DNA of 64,000 nt from Capilliphycus salinus (lineage in GTDB: Bacteria; Cyanobacteriota; Cyanobacteriia; Cyanobacteriales; Microcoleaceae), in contig NZ_CP178543.1 of NCBI RefSeq assembly GCF_047276495.1, forward strand, positions 3,410,001-3,474,000, written 5' to 3'. The translations under genes and the position numbers were made by a program. Shown piece after piece: positions 26,785 to 35,840 of this stretch; within the stretch, counting starts at the first letter, position 1, and every line of letters starts with the position of its first letter. The notes below the pieces were generated by a model. It did not search any database. It was not told the origin of the DNA and saw only the letters and a list, made by a program, of their open reading frames with translations.

Positions 26785-28949
26785 CTAACCCCCCGTCGCC
26801 ACCCCACCCGCACCGACTAACAGCGAACTGGGCTGACCGTAATAAGTCACAATAACCTGCTTTTTGGCCCGGGTAGCTGCAACGTGTAACAGACACCTTT
26901 CCCCGTTGATAAACCGCTCTTGAGAAGCCAAATCCGCACAGTCATTTAACCCCTTTTGCAGGGGCAAACTGTTGGAATTTAAACCCGGTATAAAAACATA
27001 ATCAAACTGCAATCCCTTAACCCGGTGCATCGTTCCCATGCGAATCCCAGGCTCCAACGGATTATCGGGCTGATCCCGGTGTATTTGCTTAACCGGAAAA
27101 TTCAAATTCTTCAGAGCCGCTTCGTACTGCTCTAAAAATTCTTTGGTTCTAAACACCATGCACGCCCCCGAAAAATTGCGATCGCCGTCCGCAATCTTTT
27201 CCAAAAATTGCTGAAAATAAACCAGTTCTTCGTCAAACGTACCAAACCCCTTAACAATCGGCTCATCTCCGTGCATCAAAGAGCGATAATCCTGCAAAGA
27301 ATCGACGCCGCCATCGAGATCGTCAATCGCCACATTTGCCAACACCGCAGTTGCCCACTTTCTCGTTTCGTCGGTGGTGCGATAATTGAGGCGGAGTTTG
27401 CGAGAACGCCCCCGAATATCAATATCGCAGTGACTCAAAGTAACGCATTGCCCGTAAATACGCGCTGGTGAGCATCGCCAACAATAAATAAATCGTTGGG
27501 TTTGGCATCTCCGGCGATCGCCCGCAGCAAACAAAAAGCCGCCTTGCTCATATCCTGAGCCTCATCGACGATCACCGCTTGGTAGGGCAAACATTCCCTT
27601 CCTTTGGCTCGAAGAATTTCAACCGCATCCCGCATGGCATCATCGGGTTCGCGAAGTCCTCCCTCCCTCAACAAATTGCGATACTCCTCAAAAACCATCC
27701 AAATTTGCTGGCGCTGTTTTCGACTCAAACGGGTTCCCCGCCCCAAACGTCGGGCGGATAAATAATCCCTCAACGTCTTGCACTGCTCGTTTTGAACAAC
27801 CTCCCGCCATTCTTCCCGATAAAAGCTGATGGGCAACCCCAATTCGGACGGTGCCAGGGAATAGGCTCGGCTCCAAAACTCATCCGTATCCGAACCGTAA
27901 ACAATCCGGGTTTCTATTCCCTCTTCCTTCAAAAACCTCGTCACCCAAGAATCCAAATTGATCACCGAAATTCGCCCCATCAATTCCGGCGAACAAATGG
28001 TTTTCAAATTGGCTTGAATATCGACGGCGAGATTGCGGGTAAACGTGGTAAATAAAATGCGATCGTTGGGATTATTAAAACGGTTTTGGGCCAACCATTT
28101 GGCGCGGTGGATCGCCACAACCGTTTTCCCCGTACCCGCTCCCCCCAGAACCCGCACGGGTCCGTTCCAGTCCCGCTCGACCAATTTTCGCTGGCTAGGA
28201 TGGAGAAAAACCCGCCATTTCTCCAACGGTGCCGCCAACATTTCTTCTAACTCGCTGTCATCCGTGACCACCATAAAACGGCTGAGAGTATCCTCATTTT
28301 TTAAAGCCGTTTCCAAATCTTCGGGGTCAACTTTTTGCCGCTTCTGAGTTTTGTCGAGTTGTTGAAAAATCTCCGCCAATTCGTACCCAGAAGCCAACAT
28401 TAACACCGCATCGCTCGCCTCTCGGGGAAGATGGGGCAACAATTCTTCGACATCTTCATCCGTCACCACTTGGCGGAGGGCGGGTAACAAAATTTCGGGA
28501 ACGCCCAACCGCATTAAATCTTCATTTTCAACAAAATCAAAGCGCCCCGTTTGCTGTTGATTCTTCCTCTGAGAAAGCTTTTCCGTCGTTTCTTCAACCT
28601 GTTCAACGTCGATGATTTGCAAAGCACCGGAAACTTCGTTGACCCGGCAAATTTTGCGCTTGGCCCACTGGTAGGCATCATCATGTTTATCGACCCAAAG
28701 CAACAGATAAACGTTTCCAGACTCGGGTTTGAGAATGATCGCCCGATAATCGCGATCCACCCGAACCGATTTTAAACGTTTTTCCCGCCCGTCGCGGATG
28801 GATTCGTAATTTAAACCCGAACGGGTCGGCCCCAAGCGAAAGCGATTTATGAGTTCAGAAACTTTATTTCTAATTTTTCGGGGCAACTCGTTGTATGCGT
28901 TCAAAAAATCATTGGAAATCGCCAACCGAATCGAATGCTGTAAACTCAT
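26785..28949 (-). pseudogene. UvrD/Rep-type helicase with RelE-like N-terminal domain, frameshifted
   Basis: Residues 1-95 (MSLQHSIRLAISNDFLNAYN; RDGREKRLKSVRVDRDYRAI; DKHDDAYQWAKR) look like a RelE/ParE-superfamily fold. After a linker come the superfamily 1A helicase motifs: Walker A GGAGTGKTVVA, FTTFTRNLA, VIVDEAQDMS and IVGDAHQR. A two-base CG duplication near 27467 shifts the frame. The rest follows in the other frame: RKLRLNYRTTDE, GIRMGTMHRVKGLQFDYVFI and LLHVAATRAKKQVIVTYYG. All SF1A motifs are thus present but split. It is the last recognisable gene of the minus-strand island. Confidence 0.75.
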
Positions 28950-29098
28950 TTTTTGCCATCCTTTTTAAGTGTTTTCGTGCCGATTTAGCGGAGATAAAGC
29001 GCTTATTTTTGCCGTTGTTTTTACCGAGTCGAATGCTGTAAACTCATTTTTGCCATCCTTTTTTTAGTGTTTTTGTGCCGATTTAGCGGAGATAAAAC
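28933..29098. repeat. 99-bp tandem duplication of the UvrD gene 5' end
   Basis: The segment from GAATGCTGTAAACTCAT to GCCGATTTAGCGGAGATAAA occurs at 28933-28999 and again at 29032-29098 with few changes. It contains the ribosome-binding site, start codon and first codons of the UvrD-like gene. The outer copy therefore makes a dead-end minigene MSLQHSTR-stop just upstream of the real start. Confidence 0.7.
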
Positions 29099-29951
29099 AT
29101 CTGGGATTTTACCGTTATTCTTTTAACGTTTTGCCGAGAGTATCCAGAGAAGATAAAAAGTCTTCGACCTGCAAAACTTTCCAACCCGCATTCAAAAAAG
29201 CCTCCCCATCTTCGGGGGTTAGTGTCACGGCAATTTTGGCATCCGTCCAAGCCAACTCCGCGATCGCAATTCCCGCCCCCTTCTCGTTTTCTAGTTCGTA
29301 ACCCGGTTCGGGAACGGGCCAACCCTCCCGGTTCATGCGGTCGAGGGCGGGTAACAGATCATCTTCTAAAACCAACTCTTTCAGTTCTTCCCACTGTGGA
29401 TTATTTTGATGATTATTTTGACCAAAATCCCGAGCTTTGTTAGAAAAATTCGCCGCCGTTATCCGGGGAAAATCGGGCGTTTTACGGCCATCAATATCGG
29501 TTCCCGTCAGCGCATAAACGTGCGGCAAAAACTGATAAAAATTGAGCAGCCTCAACGCCGCCTGCCAGTCCCCCTTCAAGTCGTTATCGTCCGAACGGTT
29601 GAAATCGTCAAGGTTGATAAAAACCAGGCTACCCGTCGGGTTTAGCTGTTGGTGGCGGCCGAGATCGACTGCGGTTAACAGCGTTAACAGGGGCGAAACC
29701 CGAACTTCCGCGCTGATCACTTTGGGCGGAACTTCCCACCGTTCGAGCGCTTCTGGGGATAAATGATCGCCGATATTTTTTAACCGTTTTTCTGTTAAAT
29801 TTTCGCCGGGTTTGCTGTCGGTTTGGGCGAGGGTTCGCAGCAGCGCCCAATTTTGCCACTGTTGAAAATCCGGTTGCGCCAAATAGTACATCAACCATTC
29901 AAAACTCCCCGCACTTTCCAGGGGTTGCATCGTCGAACATTGATACCGCTG

Positions 29952-30101
29952 TTCAATAATTGATAATTAATAATGGATAATGGATAAGTAATAATGGATA
30001 ATGGATAAGTAATAATGGATAATGGATAATGGATAATGGATAATTAATTAATCAGGTTGAAGACCTCTCCTTATCAATTATCAATTGTCAATTATCCATT
30101 G
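29952..30101. repeat. MITE-like inverted-repeat element, copy 1
   Basis: About 150 bases. The left end starts TTCAATAATTGATAATTAAT; the right end in reverse complement starts CAATGGATAATTGACAATTG. The interior has several TAATGGATAATGGATAAG-type tandem units. It lies between the DUF1998 segment and its C-terminal extension, which remain in register on either side. The same ends are found at 54021-54175. Confidence 0.7.
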
Positions 30102-32840
30102 ATAAAACTGCTGGGAACCCTTCTGATACTGGGCGTTTAGCTGACAAATTAAACCGTCGGGGGGGATAACGGCGCTGCGGTGACTGGGATTAACTTGCTT
30201 CATCACATCGTCCCAGGTCAAAGACCAACACCAAAACTTGCCGCTTCTTAAAATAGCCGTCCGCTGCTCGAAGTCCTCCCCAATGCGATCGCGGTGGTAT
30301 TCCCAGCCGTCGGTAAACACGACGACGGGCAAGCTGGAAACCCGGCCCGAGGCGGGGCGAATAACAAAGTCCGCGCGGCAGGGTACCTTCACCCCGTCAG
30401 ACTCGCCGAGGGTGACTTGCGTTTCTACCGTCCAGGCGCTCTTGCCTATTTTGAGATAATATCCGGTTTTACCGTTAAAAATTTCCGGCTGAAGCAGGGG
30501 CGGACTCCCCTTGTAAACGCTTCCCCGATAGCGGCGTATGGCGTCAATAAAATGCCGCTCCAATTCGCTTTCAAAATTACTATTAACCCGAATTGTAGAT
30601 AAACCGGACGGTGTTTCTTGCAACTGCGGCCAGTATTTTAGCAGCTTGCTTAAAAGATTTTCCGCCGTTTTCCGGCTGGTACAATCCTGATAAAAACTGT
30701 TGCGGTAGGCAAACAAACACTTATAACAGCCATCTTCCCCCCGCTCCTTGCAACTGCACGCCCTCACCGTTGCCAGCGCCCGTTTAAACACATCCTGCAA
30801 TTCTCGGGGGTTGCGGATGAGTTGTCTGAGATAACCCGTTCCGCCCGGTACGCTGTCAAACAGGTAGAGAAATGATTTTCGCTGCGTCGAATAACCCGGT
30901 TGGGGTTCCTGGCTGACGGTGGTACTGAGATGATCGATTTTGCCGCCAAACTTTTGCTTTAATCCCAACTGAAGGGCGGCAATAAACGAGTGCAACCCCT
31001 GGGGCTTCGAGAAAGTTTCATCGGGCATCAACAAACGAATCGATTCCGATTCAAATTCGCGATAAAGATAAAGAACCTCTAGAACTTTCGCCTTTTCTGG
31101 TTTATCCCGCCACTGACAGCTAACGGTGTGATCGGCTGAGGTATTTCCCTTCATTACTTTACCACAATTTCGGCAAACGCGAAACCCTTTGGTTGTAAAC
31201 TTTTGCCCTGCAATTTCTACGGTTTCTCCGGTTCCTAAAGATTCCCCTAAATTAATTTCTCGGAATTTGGTACGCGAGATCTATTCAAATCCAAACGGAA
31301 AATCTTTGTCGTCAACTACATAGGTTTTTTCGCAAAATTCCGGGGCAAAATCCACCAACAAATGGCGTTCAAAAAAGGAAACGTTGCGGTCTTCGCTATC
31401 GTCACCAAACCGACTTTCTTTATCCGAAGTGCTTGCCATCACCTGACGCAAGCGCAACATCTGCCTCACCCGACCGCGATCGCTCCACATCCCATCCCCG
31501 CACCGAGGACAAGTTTTTTGATGGGCTTCCGGTTCAAAATTTTGGACTGCGTAGTTGCAGCTTCGGCAAATTCGCCAATCTTCCGGCTGGGATAATTTTA
31601 GGTCAATTTGGTCAATTTTTACCCGCCGACCTTCCGCATAAAAAACCCCGCTCGGAACCAATTCTCGAATTGCCAACTGGCTCGAACGTTCGTAGGTCAT
31701 CGTAAACGTTTCGTATCGCTTCCCATTCTTTTGTTCTGCGGGTTGAAGTCTTCGCCACAAAATAGAACGGAGGGTAACTCCGGCTTCGGGAAACGAATAA
31801 TTGGGCAGCAAACCTTCGTCCGTCAAAAAGTTGAAAATATTTTTATCTTCTATCATCTTGACCAGGGCTTGAAACCCCTCTTTTTCTCTTTTCAACTCCT
31901 CCAATTTTTCCGCCTCTTGCAGGGCTTCGGGTTGCTCTTTAAATTCTTTGATTTTTTTGGAAAGATTTTGGATCTGGCTTTTGAGTCGGGTTTGTTCGTT
32001 TTTTACCCCTTCCAAGCGGTTGAGAATGCGATAGCGCAGTCCCCCTTCCGTCTCCTCGCCCCGCTCCATAAACCGCTTTAACTGTTCTTCGGTTCGCGGT
32101 TCTATCGTGCCGCCAAACAGCCTTAAAAACGCTTCCAAAAGTTCGCCTTCGCGCCGTTTAATATAATCCAGCCAGTTGTAAGGAAAACGGGCTTCATCGC
32201 AGTTTTGAATAACGTTGAGAATATCCCTTAAATGGGGGGAAAAATTCGGGGGATTAACATCCGCACTCACCCAACAGTCAAGACAAAAAGCCGTGAGTTG
32301 ACGCTCCAAAATAGCCGAAGCATTCAAATAGCATCCCGCCGTTTCTACACTTCCGTCCAACATCCGGGTCGGGTCGGCGTAGAAAAACAGGTCGTGGGGT
32401 TTTCCGGCGGCGACCACACCCACAAAGGCGTTACCGTCCCGGCGTCCCGCCCTCCCGATGCGCTGCTGAAAGTTCGCCAGACTCGGCGGGACCGAACACA
32501 GCAACACACTGGAGAGGTCGCCAATATTGATCCCCATTTCCAGGGTCGAGGTCGCCGAAAGCAGGTTGGGATCGCAGCGGCGGTTATTTCCCAGAAAGCG
32601 CCGTTCCAGACGTTCCCGGTTTGGGCGGGTCAAAAGTCCGGTGTGTTCGGCGGCGACGATCCGCCTGACCTCTCCCCGGCGGTATATTTCTCGATAGTAG
32701 GCGAGTCCCGTGCGGGGGTCTTTTTGGTAGCGTCCGCCGCATCCCAAACTGTGACAAACCGAAAAGTCCGACGGTTGGGAGTCCGGGGAAATGGTAAGCT
32801 GGTGGTGGCAGCGATCGCACAAATAACGGTCAGGTTCTCT

Positions 32841-32880
32841 CAGTTCGTAGTTGGGCTTCAGCCCCAATTCTTCTGCTAGC
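32841..32880. repeat. REP unit at a helicase breakpoint
   Basis: Contains GTAGTTGGGCTTCAGCCCC followed by AATTCTTCTGCTAGC. On the coding strand of the helicase it replaces what should be the continuation of the ILGAQAASLTSA segment; the next sequence in another frame begins PDRYLCDRC. Confidence 0.75.
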
Positions 32881-33111
32881 GCTGGTGAGGCTGGCGGCTT
32901 GCGCTCCCAGGATCGATAAACCGTTGCGACTTTCGCAGAAGGGACAGTCGGAGGAGGAAACTGACCGGGTTTGACCGTTTGGGGTTTCGGTTTTGACGAC
33001 ATCGGGAACCCGAACCGGAATCAGATTTTCTTCATTGCAGGAGTAACAGGACCGGACGCCGGGCAAGTTCAGGGTCAGGCAGCGGCCGCACAAATAACGG
33101 TCAGGTTTTCT

Positions 33112-33207
33112 CAGTTCGTAGTTGGGCTTCAGCCCCCCTTGAATTTTCTGCGCTCTTTGCGCTATTATGACCCAATTCTTCATGCGCCGCATCGCTACTA
33201 CGATCGC
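33112..33207. repeat. Composite REP insertion in the helicase gene
   Basis: Begins TCGTAGTTGGGCTTCAGCCC, carries the hairpin GCGC-TCTTT-GCGC, then GACCCAATTCTTCATGCGCC and a terminal GCTACTACGA. On the helicase coding strand it follows FVFPC and precedes PDRYLCGRC. The roughly 36 bases beside this REP and beside the REP at 32841 are nearly identical. Confidence 0.75.
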
Positions 33208-34962
33208 AAGGAAACACAAACGACACTAACGGTTTGTGACTGAAAAACGCCTTGTAAAAATTTTTCAGGTCGTTGGCGGTCAGCCTGTTGGCATTTTGTC
33301 CGGGCTGCACCCCCGCCCAACCCGTCGCGCCGCAGTCCCGACAGTGAACGACGGGGAGGGTTTTCACCTTTTCCCGCTTCTCCGGGGCGAGGTCATCGGA
33401 AAACAGCAGTTCGGGTTGGGCCGCAACCGAGGCTACCATGCGCTTGAGTTCTCGAAACCACACCTGAACCCGCAGCGTTACCCAGGGCAATATTAACTTG
33501 CCGTTGGGACGTTCCACGCCGCGCCGGGCCGTACCGATGAGGGCAAAAATGCTGTCGAGGAGAAGCTGACAGTATTCCGGGTGTTCTTTTACCGGGAGGG
33601 GTCCGCGCCGGCCGAGGGTTTCCAGGATCTCGCCGTAGGTGCGGGAACCTTGGCTTAATATGCGGATCAGGTTGTGAACGATGGGCAGGCTTTTCAGTTC
33701 GTTCCCCAGTTCGACCCGCCAGGCGTCTTGCAGGGGGGCGTTGGGGTCGGTTTGGGCGAGGGTTAGCTGTTGGGGTTCTCCAAGGGGAAGGGTTTTTTGT
33801 TCAAAGCTTGCGCCCAAACTCATGGCGAGCGCCCCCTCCCCAGAAAACGGCGATCGCAGCCACAGTTGCGCCTGGGCGCGAATGTAAGCCTCCGGGGTGT
33901 CGTAGCTGTCGGGTTGCAGTTGGGCGATCGCATCCAACCCCGGTATCGGCAAAACGTTCAGCAGGGCATCGGCTAAAAACTCGGCGGCATCGAGGCGATC
34001 TTCTTCCACCAAACCGTCCCCGTCGAAGGGTTCTTGAAATATCGTTTCGGCGTATTTGAGGATATCCCCGCGATCGCTGTGGCTTCCGAGGGTGGCGGAG
34101 GTTCCCACGCAGGCAAAATGGTTTTCCGGGGTTTTCAGGCGGTGCTTGAGGCGGCGCAGCAAACAGGCCAGGTCCGTACCCTGGGCGCCGTCGAAGGTGT
34201 GAAACTCATCGACCACCAAATAGCGCAGGGTTTCCGGTTGGTTGTGGTGCCACAACTTTTGGACGTCGGGCCGCACCAGCAGATAATCCAACATTTTATA
34301 GTTGGTGAGGAGAATATCGGGGGGCGACTCCCGCAGCAGGCGCTTGTCGGTGATAATTTTTTCGGGGGTCATCGCCGAGGTGGGCGTTTCGTCCTTGTCT
34401 CCGACGTACAGCCCCGCAGTTATTTTTCCGGCGAGGGCGGGGGTTTTGTGAATGAGTTGGGCGATGCGTTTGGCCTGGTCGGTGGCGAGGGCGTTCATGG
34501 GGTAAATTAAGATCGCCTTGATGCCGGGTTTTTCGCGATGCTGGCGGCAGTGTTCCAGCAGGGGCATCAGGAAACATTCGGTTTTCCCCGAACCCGTTCC
34601 GGTGGCGATCAGGGTCGAGCGGTAGTTGGGGGGACGGAGGCGCTCAAAGGCTTTTTCTTGGTGCAGAAACGGCGCAAAGTTCAGGGGTATTTCGGGGAAG
34701 TAGTCGGCGCCGGCGGTTCCGGTGCGAAAGGGCAAACCCAGGGAGATGTAGGGGCTGCGATGGGCATTTTCGGGGTTTTCTAAAAACCTTTCTATCAAAC
34801 TCTCGAAGCCCGGTGTGGTCGGGCGAAAGGTGGTGCGGAGGTAGTCGGAAACGCAGTTGCGGATCTGGCCTGCGACAACGGATGGAATCATGGGATATAT
34901 TGAGTTGTACTGAAAGCCTTATTCTGAAATAATGCCCAAAAAATGCCATAAACTAACCGTTC

Positions 34963-35128
34963 GTAGTTGGGCTTCAGCCCTAATTCTTCAGACACCGCAT
35001 CGCGACTACAAACGAGTGAGTAGTTGGGCTTCAGCCCCCTTGAAGATTCCGGGCGAAAGCGCGACTACAAACGAGTGAGTAGTTGGGCTTCAGCCCCCTT
35101 GAATTTTCTGCGCTCTTTGCGCTACTAC
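34963..35128. repeat. Three REP units upstream of the RAYT gene
   Basis: Three consecutive units each start GTAGTTGGGCTTCAGCCC and end with GACTAC or TACTAC. Between them lie a spacer and a variable second hairpin (for example GCGC-TCTTT-GCGC). The third ends seven bases before the RAYT start codon, so it may overlap its translation signals. Confidence 0.85.
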
Positions 35129-35134
35129 TAACTT

Positions 35135-35731
35135 ATGTATCAATATCGTCATCTCACACCCGAACAAAAAGCAGAAATTTTACAATACCGGAAACAACAG
35201 GGCTTTCCGCCCCATTCTCCGCCCCATCCCGTTCAAGATCAACAGTTTTATTTGCTGAGTGCTGCGTGTTACGAACACAAACCCCGTATCAATACCCTCT
35301 CCCGCCGTCAGGAAATTCTCAACCAACTTTTTACCCATTTTATCGAAGCCGGAAGCGAAATTCTCGCTTGGGTGATTTTAGCCAATCATTATCATCTTTT
35401 GGTCGAAAACATAGAATTCAAAAAAATCAGTGAAATCTTACGTTTTATTCATGGAAGATTAGCCCGTCAGTGGAATCTCGAAGATAATTTAACTGGAAAA
35501 GTATGGTATTCTTATTCTGACCGTGCTATTCGTTCGGAACGCCATTATTATGCAACTCTAAATTATATTCACTACAATCCGGTGAAACATAATTATGTCA
35601 AATCTCCCTACGATTGGGAAACCAGTAGTGTTCATTGGTATTTGCAGGAAAAGGGACGAGACTGGTTGAGAAGTTGTTGGGTTGAGTATCCCGTGCGAGA
35701 CTACGGTAAAGGTTGGGATGACTTAAGTTAG
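35135..35731 (+). CDS. REP-associated tyrosine transposase (RAYT, Y1/HUH family)
   Basis: A 198-residue single-strand DNA transposase-like protein. It has an HUH metal site in WVILANHYHLLVE (His85, His87) and a likely catalytic Tyr144 in TLNYIHYNPVKHN, the hallmark block of REP-associated tyrosine transposases. RAYTs are related to IS200/IS605 TnpA and are thought to cut and spread REP sequences that begin with GTAG or a similar tetranucleotide. Here the gene is flanked on both sides by units that start GTAG and fold into GGGCT-TC-AGCCC hairpins, the expected substrate. It lies between the methylase and helicase genes and is on the opposite strand to them. Intact and full length. Confidence 0.9.
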   Translation: MYQYRHLTPEQKAEILQYRKQQGFPPHSPPHPVQDQQFYLLSAACYEHKPRINTLSRRQEILNQLFTHFIEAGSEILAWVILANHYHLLVENIEFKKISEILRFIHGRLARQWNLEDNLTGKVWYSYSDRAIRSERHYYATLNYIHYNPVKHNYVKSPYDWETSSVHWYLQEKGRDWLRSCWVEYPVRDYGKGWDDLS

Positions 35732-35840
35732 TAGTAAGGGCTTTAGCCCCTCTATAGAAGAACGCGCCGCATCGCTACTACGAGCAAGGTTAGTAGTTGG
35801 GCTTCAGCCCCAATTCTTCATGCGCCGCATCGCTACTACG
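35729..35840. repeat. REP units downstream of the RAYT gene, running into the methylase 3' end
   Basis: A variant unit (TTAGTAGTAAGGGCTTTAGCCCC ends in GCTACTACGA) is followed by a standard unit starting GTAGTTGGGCTTCAGCCCC and ending GCTACTACGA. The second unit supplies the last residues (VAMRRMKNWG) and the stop codon of the methylase frame. Confidence 0.85.

Larger units (their letters stand above)
29115..34891 (-). pseudogene. Large DEAD/DEAH helicase with DUF1998 domain (DISARM DrmA/DrmB-like), broken at four places
   Basis: Starts MIPSVVAGQIRNCVSDYL at 34891. Walker A is ATGTGSGKTE and the DEAH-type box VVDEFHTFDG, then CRDCGATGW. A REP insertion (33112-33207) ends this frame. Next come a zinc-ribbon-like piece (YLCGRC, CYSCNEENL, CPFCES; to about 32880) and a second REP. 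The second motor half follows (LSATSTLEMGINIGDLSSVL, QQRIGRAGRRDG), with CRSCNYAV and CPRCGDGMW. A TAG at 31281-31283 cuts it, but the same frame resumes ISRTKFREINLGE and reads the DUF1998-type cysteine cluster (CSCKERGEDGCYKCLFAYRN). A MITE-like element (29952-30101) cuts it again before the C-terminal part (QPLESAGSFEWLMYYLAQPD onward, to 29115). Expected full length is about 1900 residues or more. Non-functional as it stands. Confidence 0.75.

Noticed and set aside
27208..34783. Numerous plus-strand ORFs opposite the helicase genes
   Set aside because: Each is antisense to a segment with clear helicase or zinc-ribbon motifs on the minus strand.
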